64,000 nucleotides of DNA, taken from a virus. The stretch lies in the IMG/VR virus record IMGVR_UViG_3300048904_000313, positions 43,551-107,550 of that record. One strand, written 5' to 3'. The position numbers and the translations under genes are program-made. Below the pieces are notes generated by a model, which was not told the DNA's origin, made no database searches, and saw nothing but the letters and a program-made list of their open reading frames with translations. Positions 17,477 to 24,117 of this stretch are shown piece by piece; position 1 is the stretch's first letter; each line of letters begins with the position of its first letter.

Positions 17477-17738
17477 TGTTCTCCTCGCTCATCTTCTCAG
17501 GGTCACCGCCGTCGGTGGCAACCGACTGACCGGGTTCCTCGTCGTGGTGTCGCTTCCGCGCAGGCTTCGTCTCCTCGACCTCCGCGACCTCGACCTCCTC
17601 GACTTCTTCCACATCCGCGCGGGCCAGGAAGGCCGGCGCGAGCTCATCAGGCACGGTGAACTCCATGCCGGGTTCTACCTCACCCACCGACCCTGTGATG
17701 AAGGTCACGGGCACGAGGCCCACGTATCGCAGCTTCAT
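17454..17738 (-). CDS. small acidic head-tail region protein
   Basis: 94 residues with an N-terminal beta-rich part (VTFITGSVGEVEPGMEFTVP) and a low-complexity acidic stretch (VEEVEEVEVAEVEETK). It overlaps the major tail protein start by 23 bases and the gp10-like gene by one. Similar small proteins sit at head-tail junction loci in other phages, but no precise function is recognised. Confidence 0.6.
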   Translation of the reverse strand: MKLRYVGLVPVTFITGSVGEVEPGMEFTVPDELAPAFLARADVEEVEEVEVAEVEETKPARKRHHDEEPGQSVATDGGDPEKMSEENSGVPNDH

Positions 17739-18190
17739 TACAGCTTCCCCATGCTCTCGACGACCAGGTTGCGCATCTTGCGGCCGACCACGTGAGCCAG
17801 GGGCTTCATCGCCTTCTCAGGGAAGGGGTTAGCCCGAGCGCCTGGGTGATTGACCCTCTGCCGGTAGACCCACGCGCCACCCTGCTGCCAGCGCAGCATG
17901 CGAGCGTTGCGGGGCACGATGACGTGAGCCGGCGTGCCCTGGATCACGTAGCGAGCGTAGGGGACGCGGCTGGTGAACTCCACCGTTGCCGACGTCGCAC
18001 TGACCTTGGGGCGGAAGCTGATCGAGTCGCGCAGCGCGCCGGCGGTGGGCTTGTTGCTGACGGGAGCCTCCGCCTTGATGGCTCGCTCCAGCAGCTCCCC
18101 GCTCTCGACCGCCCACTTGGTGGCGACGGTCTCCCAGCGCCAGCGCGTGGCGAAGCGCTGGTCGCCCTTCTCGATCGTGATGCTCATCAT
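17738..18190 (-). CDS. HK97 gp10-like neck / tail completion protein
   Basis: 150 residues. The pattern of an N-terminal helix (ESGELLERAIKAEAP), a beta-hairpin with RDSISFRPKVSATSATVEF, then PYARYVIQGTPAHVIVP and a basic C-terminus is characteristic of the HK97-gp10 family that joins head and tail. It is four bases overlapped with the next gene. Function from family and gene order. Confidence 0.75.
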   Translation of the reverse strand: MMSITIEKGDQRFATRWRWETVATKWAVESGELLERAIKAEAPVSNKPTAGALRDSISFRPKVSATSATVEFTSRVPYARYVIQGTPAHVIVPRNARMLRWQQGGAWVYRQRVNHPGARANPFPEKAMKPLAHVVGRKMRNLVVESMGKL

Positions 18191-18666
18191 GCCTGTACCG
18201 CCTCGTAGACGTCGAAGCCGAGCCTCGCGGTGTAGTAGAGCATTCGCAGCGTGGCTGGAGTCCGCTCCGGTGGGTACTCGATGTCGAACTCCTCACCGAT
18301 CTGAAGGACCTGACTCTTCAGACCGGTGGTGGGATCCTCGATGAAGAGAGGCATCGTCGTGGTCCAGAGCTTCGTGCAGATGGCGTCGATGATTAGCGGC
18401 ATCTCTTGATCGATCGTGTCGCTGTCGGGCACCGTCTCATAGGTAACGTAGACGTCGACGGTCCAGTCGATCCGCTTGAAGCCAGGGCCACGGGGAGCGG
18501 TCTGCCGCCTCGCTCGTCCCCTGGAAGCCATGACATACGCCTTCGGCCGGTCGATGTCCTCGACCATCGGCGGCGTGACGTAGGCCTCCAGCGCCACGTT
18601 GAGTCCCGGGATCTGCAGCTCATCGAGCAGACTCCGGACGTAGAGCTGGACGGAGTTCAGCGGCAC
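18187..18666 (-). CDS. tail terminator-like protein
   Basis: 159 residues (MPLNSVQLYVRSLLDELQIP ...), placed between head completion and tail tube genes where the tail terminator is usually found. The mix of an N-terminal helix and alternating strands (WTVDVYVTYETV; GFDVYEAV) fits that fold. No unique motif; confidence from synteny. Confidence 0.65.
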   Translation of the reverse strand: MPLNSVQLYVRSLLDELQIPGLNVALEAYVTPPMVEDIDRPKAYVMASRGRARRQTAPRGPGFKRIDWTVDVYVTYETVPDSDTIDQEMPLIIDAICTKLWTTTMPLFIEDPTTGLKSQVLQIGEEFDIEYPPERTPATLRMLYYTARLGFDVYEAVQA

Positions 18667-18670
18667 GTGA

Positions 18671-18811
18671 TCACCAGCCCTTCGGCTTGTTCACCGTACG
18701 GAAGGAGCCACCGTGGACCGCGGAGCGCTTGCTTGCCTTCTTGATCTTGGCGTGCGACTTCTTTTGCTTGGTCTTCGCGGCGTGGCGACTGGTCTTGCTG
18801 CTGCGAGTCAT
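18671..18811 (-). CDS. very basic 46-residue protein
   Basis: Short ORF with an ATG at 18811, 46 residues, of which about 20 are Lys, Arg or His (SKTSRHAAKTKQKKSHAK; IKKASKRSAVHGG). Its strongly basic character suggests binding of nucleic acid or of a negatively charged virion surface. It lies 4 bases upstream of the terminator-like gene. Codon third positions are GC-rich as in its neighbours, which supports it being real. No family recognised. Confidence 0.6.
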   Translation of the reverse strand: MTRSSKTSRHAAKTKQKKSHAKIKKASKRSAVHGGSFRTVNKPKGW

Positions 18812-18823
18812 CGTCTTGCCTCC

Positions 18824-19777
18824 CTAGATCACGCGCTTGTATGGCTCCAGGAGGAGTTCGTAGTGGGTGACGAGCTCCTGGATGCCGTGGCCTCCCACGG
18901 TCTCCGAGCCAGGCAGGTTCTGGATGCTGACGCTGGTGATGCCCGCGTCGAGCGCCTGAGTGGTGGCAGCGAGGACGGTGGCCCACAGCACGTCGGCGGG
19001 GATCGCGCTCACGGTCACCGACGCGGGGATGCCGCCAGGGTGGTTGAAGAGGATCGGGCTGGAGAGCGTGATCGTCCCAGGGCCAGCCGGCGCGGTGCCA
19101 CCGCCGTTGGGAAGCGTGACGTCCGCGTTGGCGGTGACGCTGTTGACGTGCACTCGCTCAGTGCTGGCGCCGTCGTAGATGAAGACGGTGGCGCCGGCCA
19201 TGCCGGTGACGTCGTCAACGGTGAGCGTGGTGGCTCCCGCGATCGCGTCTGCTGACAGGCCAGCGTGCGGCCAGCCATTGACGTAGCTGCAGGCCAGGCG
19301 GTAGCCCTGACGGCCGAGACCCCAACCGGCGTAGCCGGGCGCAAGAAGAATGGCCTGGCCACCAGCGGCACCGCTGCCACCGGAGACGTAGGAGCCGTAG
19401 ACGCCGATGAGCGGCACCTCGATGTCCCACATGCCCTGCGGCACCTGAGTCCACTGACGCGGGAACATCGCGGCTGACGCCGTCTGCATGGCCAGGATCT
19501 GCGTGACGGGAGAGCGGGTGAGGATCCAGCGCACGACCCCGGTGTCCTGCTCCACGTTCACGCGGAAGTCACCGGGGCCGCTTCGCTGCTCATTGTCGAT
19601 CGTGGACCGGAAGACCTGGTTCACGTAGCCGTCTACAACTTGCGTGGCTCGCCAGCAGATGTTGGTCTGCTCCGCGAACTGCTGGCTAGACGTGGACTTG
19701 GGGAAGGGAATGATCGACCAGGAGATGCCCGTGGGCGCGTTCGTGATCATCGACGGGGTCACATACGGCGTGGCCAC
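18824..19777 (-). CDS. head-tail adaptor/connector protein
   Basis: 317 residues from a GTG at 19777 that overlaps the upstream stop by one base. N-terminal part (WRATQVVDGYVNQVFRSTID) is alpha-helical as in gp6-like adaptors that bind the portal; the middle (GATTLTVDDVTGMAGATVFI) contains a beta module related to those in the tail tube protein; the C-terminus (LVTHYELLLEPYKRVI) is helical. Assigned to the head-tail interface by order. Confidence 0.6.
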   Translation of the reverse strand: MATPYVTPSMITNAPTGISWSIIPFPKSTSSQQFAEQTNICWRATQVVDGYVNQVFRSTIDNEQRSGPGDFRVNVEQDTGVVRWILTRSPVTQILAMQTASAAMFPRQWTQVPQGMWDIEVPLIGVYGSYVSGGSGAAGGQAILLAPGYAGWGLGRQGYRLACSYVNGWPHAGLSADAIAGATTLTVDDVTGMAGATVFIYDGASTERVHVNSVTANADVTLPNGGGTAPAGPGTITLSSPILFNHPGGIPASVTVSAIPADVLWATVLAATTQALDAGITSVSIQNLPGSETVGGHGIQELVTHYELLLEPYKRVI

Positions 19778-19941
19778 TACTCACAGTCTCCCTCCCGCCG
19801 TATGCACTTGGCACACAGCCACTTGTTGTTGAACCAGGAACCATGTCTATCGCAATATGAGGCGTTGCACGACTGGCAATGTCCAACCGGGATTCGCTTG
19901 CTGCGTCCTGTACACAAGCTGCATCGTGGACGACGCCTCAT
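19777..19941 (-). CDS. 54-residue zinc-finger protein
   Basis: Begins MRRRPRCSLCTG and carries eight Cys and four His residues in CxxC-type spacings (CSLC; HCQSC; YCDRH; CAKC), consistent with two small treble-clef or ribbon zinc sites. Basic N-terminus. It sits between structural genes, overlapping the adaptor gene by one base. No specific function is recognisable. Confidence 0.6.
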   Translation of the reverse strand: MRRRPRCSLCTGRSKRIPVGHCQSCNASYCDRHGSWFNNKWLCAKCIRREGDCE

Positions 19942-19980
19942 ACACCTCTCTCAGCCGGCGGGGGCGGGGCCGGCGGGCGG

Positions 19981-20664
19981 TCAGTTCGTGCGAGCCTTCT
20001 TGATGATCTCGAGTTGCGCGACCTTGGAGGGAGCGATCTCCAGGCCGTCCTTCTTGGCGATCTCCTTGAGCTGGGTGTACGTCAGCTCGTCGAGGTCGTC
20101 GGTGCCCGCCTCGGGCTCGCTCTCCGCCGGCGTGACTGGTTCCTCAGTCTCAGCGGGAGAGGAGTCCTCAGCCCCTGCGAGGGCTGCGACAGGCTTCTTG
20201 TTGGCCGCGTCCGACATGTCGGCGCCGCACTCCCCGCAGAACTTCGCGGCCGGCCCGTTCGAGTGACCGTTGCGGCAGAGATGCGCCATGCTCACGGGAG
20301 CGGCGGTGACACTCACCTGGCCGAGCGCCTGCGTCAGCGCCTGTGCCAGAGCGGTGGGGAGGTGGCTGGCGAGTCCGGCGATCGCCGCCAGGGACTCCGT
20401 GTTGCTGATCGCGAGCTCTGCCTGGCCGCGCTTCTCCACGTCCAGTCGGATCGCCGTCTCATCCGGCGTCTCCGGGATCGTGTGGATGGAGCCGGCCCAG
20501 AGCGGGTCACCGCGAAGGTGATCCTCGCAGCCGCCGTGGCACGTGAGTGCCCAGACCTTGGCGGGTGCGCCCTCGATCACGGGTCGGCTGTGACTCTCGC
20601 CGCAACCTCCGTGCTCGGTGGAGATCGAAACCGCAGCGACGTCGCTGCGGGCGTAAACGGTCAT
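19981..20664 (-). CDS. zinc-ribbon plus SAP/Rho-N-like protein in the head operon
   Basis: 227 residues from an ATG at 20664. Features in order: Cys/His-rich region (HGGCGESHSRP; CHGGCEDH), a helical middle (LPTALAQALTQALGQ), a zinc-ribbon (CRNGHSNGPAAKFCGECG), an acidic linker and a C-terminal helix-extended-helix (LTYTQLKEIAKKDGLEIAP) resembling SAP or Rho-N DNA/RNA-binding domains. Possibly a head-associated nucleic-acid-binding protein. Neighbours are capsid and connector genes. Confidence 0.6.
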   Translation of the reverse strand: MTVYARSDVAAVSISTEHGGCGESHSRPVIEGAPAKVWALTCHGGCEDHLRGDPLWAGSIHTIPETPDETAIRLDVEKRGQAELAISNTESLAAIAGLASHLPTALAQALTQALGQVSVTAAPVSMAHLCRNGHSNGPAAKFCGECGADMSDAANKKPVAALAGAEDSSPAETEEPVTPAESEPEAGTDDLDELTYTQLKEIAKKDGLEIAPSKVAQLEIIKKARTN

Positions 20665-20714
20665 GGCAACCTCTTTCTGTTCAGTTCGGTTCCCCAGCGG
20701 GAGAGCGAACAAGT

Positions 20715-20996
20715 TCAGACGGAGATGGTCTCAGTGCCGCACTTGTTGCAGACCTTCGTCCAGGAGTTCCAGAGGCGGCCACACGGCTCACAGAGCTGAC
20801 CCTTCTTGGTGCCGAAGGACTGCTGTCCCTTGGCACTCATGAGGCTCTGCTCACCGTACTGACCCTGGTTGATCGCGCGAGCGTGACGCTCTTCGACCTT
20901 GACGAAGCCACCGGCCTTGCTGGCCGTGTACCTCGTGCCGTCCTTGCAGTCGAGTCCCTTGCAGCCAGGTGGCAGCTGCACAGTCACGTCACTCAT
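20715..20996 (-). CDS. 93-residue zinc-ribbon protein
   Basis: Contains a C-terminal CEPCGRLWNSW ... CNKCG zinc-ribbon and an N-terminal Cys pair (GCKGLDCKDG). The central part is charged. It lies in the head gene region and may be a minor capsid-associated or assembly protein. No family recognised. Confidence 0.6.
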   Translation of the reverse strand: MSDVTVQLPPGCKGLDCKDGTRYTASKAGGFVKVEERHARAINQGQYGEQSLMSAKGQQSFGTKKGQLCEPCGRLWNSWTKVCNKCGTETISV

Positions 20997-21005
20997 CGCG
21001 TCCTC

Positions 21006-21290
21006 CTACTGGGGCGTGGAGATAAGCCAGCTTACCACGCCGGAGATCGTTCCAGGAGCGATCACGTTCACCGCGGCGCCAGCTGATCCAGGGTACCCCG
21101 AGATCGGCACCGGTGGAGCGTTGTTCGGGATGGCAAAGCCGTTGGTGGCGGTGACCGCGTTGGGGCCGAAGCCCACGTAGACGGTGCCGCCACTCGTGTT
21201 GGAGATGACCACCTGACACGGCCCGCTGGGCACCGTGAAGAGCACGGTGGAGGAGGCGGTGGGTGCCTTCGCGCTTGCGATGAGAGCCAT
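21006..21290 (-). CDS. small beta protein, head decoration family, copy 3
   Basis: 94 residues from an ATG at 21290 (TGAGGCACTG upstream). Contains VVISNTSGGTVYVGFGPNAV, matching the pattern N-T-(G/S)-x-x-T-x-(F/Y)-(V/L)-G in the two upstream neighbours. All-beta composition, with Ala/Pro-rich ends. The three genes immediately follow the capsid gene, so capsid decoration or head fibre is the likeliest role. Confidence 0.6.
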   Translation of the reverse strand: MALIASAKAPTASSTVLFTVPSGPCQVVISNTSGGTVYVGFGPNAVTATNGFAIPNNAPPVPISGYPGSAGAAVNVIAPGTISGVVSWLISTPQ

Positions 21291-21297
21291 CAGTGCC

Positions 21298-21774
21298 TCA
21301 CATCGCGACCTGGATGCTGCCACCCTGGTGCCCGTTGAACTGACCGAAGGTCACGCCGCTGGCGTGAGCGTTCGCGGTCGCGGCGACAACCACGCTGGTG
21401 CCGGTGGAACCGGCGCCCACGACGACGAGCTCCGTGTTGTTGCCGTCGATGATCGAGATCACCATGCCGTTGGTGAAGCTGGCGCCGCCCGAGGCCACGG
21501 TGATCGCGGTGGCGCCCTGAGCGATCTGCGCGCTGGCGGTGCTGGTCGGCGTCTTGATCGCGTCAACCGCGGCGACCGCGTACAGCTTGGCGTTGTAGCA
21601 GACCTGCATGGACTTGCCCGCGCCGAGCGGGAAGCCGGTGGCTGCGGTGACCGCAGACTGACCCAGGTACAGGGTGGTGAGACCCGTGTTGGTCAGGGTG
21701 GCGGTCGTGTCGGCGCCCGATGGCGTGAAGACCACGACGGGCGAGGACGGGACGGAGACGGTGGTCACTGCCAC
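21298..21774 (-). CDS. small beta protein, head decoration family, copy 2, with extra module
   Basis: 158 residues. The first half has TLTNTGLTTLYLGQSAVTAA, the family core. The second half (GATAITVASGGASFTNGMVI to ATANAHASGVTFG) is the same approximately 55-residue beta module seen twice in the major tail protein. It is separated from copy 1 by a 13-bp hairpin, suggesting an attenuated transcript downstream. Confidence 0.6.
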   Translation of the reverse strand: MAVTTVSVPSSPVVVFTPSGADTTATLTNTGLTTLYLGQSAVTAATGFPLGAGKSMQVCYNAKLYAVAAVDAIKTPTSTASAQIAQGATAITVASGGASFTNGMVISIIDGNNTELVVVGAGSTGTSVVVAATANAHASGVTFGQFNGHQGGSIQVAM

Positions 21775-21800
21775 GGTGGTTACCTTTCGGGCGAGGGGGT

Positions 21801-21836
21801 GGGCTGGCCGGCGACGGGGGTAGCGCCGGCCAGCCC
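21801..21836 (-). terminator. 13-bp GC-rich hairpin between decoration genes
   Basis: Perfect inverted repeat 21801-21813 / 21824-21836 with a 10-base loop in the gap between two minus-strand genes. No T run follows, so it may be a weak terminator or an mRNA processing/stability element that lowers expression of downstream genes relative to the capsid. Confidence 0.55.
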
Positions 21837-21849
21837 GGTGTGCGGCGCC

Positions 21850-22170
21850 TCAGACGGTCGCGTTGACCGTGGAGAGACCAGCCTGGATGCTGGTGGTGCC
21901 CGAGGCGGTGATGGCGTACACGTCGCCAGCGGTGTTGCCCTTGACGTAGTCGTAGCCGTAGATGGTGATCTGCTGGCCCGCGGCCAGACGCAGACCCGTG
22001 ACGGTGACCGCCGCGATGCCGACGAAGCACGTGGTGCTGCCGGTGTTGACGAGGGTCAGGTTGGTGAGGTGCGAGCCCGTCGAGTAGAGCGACGACGTGG
22101 TGTCGAACACCTTGGTAGCGCTGTTGGTGACCGTGGTGGTCTGCACGCTACCCGAGGAGAAGATGGCCAT
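21850..22170 (-). CDS. small beta protein, head decoration family, copy 1
   Basis: 106 residues, all-beta, with LTLVNTGSTTCFVGIAAVTV as the family core and a C-terminal IYGYDYVKGNTAGDVYAI. First gene after the major capsid gene; a terminator-like hairpin lies between them. Candidate capsid decoration protein. Confidence 0.6.
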   Translation of the reverse strand: MAIFSSGSVQTTTVTNSATKVFDTTSSLYSTGSHLTNLTLVNTGSTTCFVGIAAVTVTGLRLAAGQQITIYGYDYVKGNTAGDVYAITASGTTSIQAGLSTVNATV

Positions 22171-22206
22171 GATGGCCGTCCTTTCGGTGACGAAGGTCGA
22201 GCGCAG

Positions 22207-22230
22207 AGGGGGCGGCTCTCGCCGCCCCCT
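22207..22230 (-). terminator. hairpin after the major capsid gene
   Basis: Ten-bp perfect stem (22207-22216 / 22221-22230, GGGGGCGGC type) with a 4-base loop, seven bases past the capsid stop codon on the minus strand. There is only a weak T-rich tail. Typical of the partial terminator that follows highly expressed capsid genes. Confidence 0.6.
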
Positions 22231-22236
22231 TCACGA

Positions 22237-24051
22237 TCAGCTGAACGGCGTGGTGTCCGAGACCTGGAGGCCCTGGAGGATGCCGCTGTACTGCGGAGCG
22301 TGCGAGACGAGCGCGCCGTACATGAAGAGCGAGTAGCGGAACGTGGCGTCGATGACCGGCCAGGCGATCGACACGTAGTCCTGGACCATCGTCATCTCCC
22401 AGGCGTTGGCCACGTTGGTCCACGTCTGCGGGAGCTGGTAGGTCATGAGCATCGCGGTGCCCTGGGTCAGCCAGGGGTGAACCACGAGCTTCAGGATGCT
22501 GCGCGTGATCGGGTTCTGGAACTCCGACACGGCGGCACCGACGCGGGCGCCGCCCACCTCGGCCTGGTCGAGGAACAGGCGGTAGTTCGTGGCCGAGCCC
22601 TGCGAGATGATGTCGTTCGAGAGGCGCATGATGTCGCCACCCTCGCCGACGATCTCCGCGGGGTCGGCGCGGAACGCGCCGGGGTTGTTGCTCGCACCCG
22701 GAGCACCGTCCCACAGACCCTGAAGGGCCGTGTAGAGGACGTTGTAGTTGAGGTGCTGGCCCACGTTCTGGTTGACGTAGCCACCCTGCCAGTTGGCGGG
22801 GTAGACGCCGGCCGAGGCCGACTTGCCGGTGAGGGTCGGGATCAGACCCTCCATGCGGGTACCCGAGCCGGTGCCCGTGTCCGCCGCTGGCTTGGTCGTG
22901 GTGGCCGGCAGCGCGCCCTGCAGCGTGTACTTGGTGCCACCGACACCCGACGCCATCAGGTAGTAGTTGGCGCCGTCGTAGGCGTAGAGGTCGTACGACA
23001 GCGCGCCCGCGACCGGGGTGATCGTGACGTCCACGACCTGGCCGGCCGAGACGGTGAAGGCGCCCGAGTTCGCCGAGCCCGCGGTGCCACCGTAGTAGTT
23101 CTTGGCGACGACGGCCACGTTGGTGAGCGTGGTGTTGAGCGCGGTCTCGTTCGAGCCAGCGGTGCGAACCGCGGCCGTCGGAGCGGCGGGAGTGGCGAGA
23201 GGCTGCGACGTGGCCGCCAGCATCTGGTACTCCTCGCCCAGCATCATCTCCTGGAGGAGGATGAGGTTGGCGAGCGCGGAGATGTCCTCGAAGCCCTGGC
23301 CGGCGAACTGGGCGAGCCACGAGAGCGACTCGGTCAGGCCGAAGAACTTGTACGGGACGTTGAGCTGGGTCTCGGTCTGCGAGCCAGCACCCGGGAGGTT
23401 CAGCGGCCACGAGGTGGACGCCAGGGTGCCGCCAGACTGGACGAGCTCGGGGATCGAGATGTCGAGGACACCCTGACCACCGGTCTGCGAGCCAGAGATA
23501 CCGGTGAACACGCGCTCGATGCGCGACGTGCCCTGACCGGCCGGACGTGGCAGCTTGTTGCGGAAGACCGTGTAGACCGGGTAGATCAGGCGCGACGGCG
23601 CGAGCAGGTCGAAGGGGACCAGGCCCGAGACGGTGCCGATGCCGAGGTTACCGGCCGTGAAGGACTTCAGCGCGTCCGCGCCACCGGGCATGGAGCCGAC
23701 CAGCTGGCTGATCTGCTCGCCCACGGACGGCATGTTGAGCGCCGTCTTCAGGGTGCCGAACTGGTCGAGGAAGCCCGGGTTCATGGACTTGACGACCGAG
23801 GCGCGGTTTGCGTAGCCGCGGTGGGTCTCCGCGCGGAGCTCCATCGTGGCCTGGTGAGCCTTGGTGGTGACCACCGAGGCGTCGCTGAGCGCGGTGTTGC
23901 CGTTGCCGACGAAGCCCGCGCCCTTGACCAGGTCGGTCATCTTGGCCTTGAGCATGTCGCCCGAGCGCGAGTACCGTGGCGCTTCAGCCGCGGCCTTCGC
24001 GATCGCGTCTCCCGGAGTGGGAGCCGGCTCCGTGGTGAGGATGTCAGCCAC
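22237..24051 (-). CDS. major capsid protein (HK97-like)
   Basis: 604 residues, following the prohead protease/scaffold in transcription order. Helical N-terminal arm, then a beta-rich HK97-like core (GTSRIERVFTGISGSQ; PYKFFGLTESLSWLAQFAGQ; FEDISALANLILLQEMML) and C-terminal strands (YVSIAWPVIDATFRYSLFMY). Residues about 290-400 (AVRTAGSNETALNTTLTNVA; ALSYDLYAYDGANYYLMASG) look like an inserted Ig/FN3-like domain that would project from the capsid. Call based on order, size and pattern. Confidence 0.88.
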   Translation of the reverse strand: MADILTTEPAPTPGDAIAKAAAEAPRYSRSGDMLKAKMTDLVKGAGFVGNGNTALSDASVVTTKAHQATMELRAETHRGYANRASVVKSMNPGFLDQFGTLKTALNMPSVGEQISQLVGSMPGGADALKSFTAGNLGIGTVSGLVPFDLLAPSRLIYPVYTVFRNKLPRPAGQGTSRIERVFTGISGSQTGGQGVLDISIPELVQSGGTLASTSWPLNLPGAGSQTETQLNVPYKFFGLTESLSWLAQFAGQGFEDISALANLILLQEMMLGEEYQMLAATSQPLATPAAPTAAVRTAGSNETALNTTLTNVAVVAKNYYGGTAGSANSGAFTVSAGQVVDVTITPVAGALSYDLYAYDGANYYLMASGVGGTKYTLQGALPATTTKPAADTGTGSGTRMEGLIPTLTGKSASAGVYPANWQGGYVNQNVGQHLNYNVLYTALQGLWDGAPGASNNPGAFRADPAEIVGEGGDIMRLSNDIISQGSATNYRLFLDQAEVGGARVGAAVSEFQNPITRSILKLVVHPWLTQGTAMLMTYQLPQTWTNVANAWEMTMVQDYVSIAWPVIDATFRYSLFMYGALVSHAPQYSGILQGLQVSDTTPFS

Positions 24052-24117
24052 GAGAGCCTCCTTTCACGTGTGCGATACAGGTGGCAAGTGCCGGAGGGTA
24101 GACGTCCGGCAGCCGTG

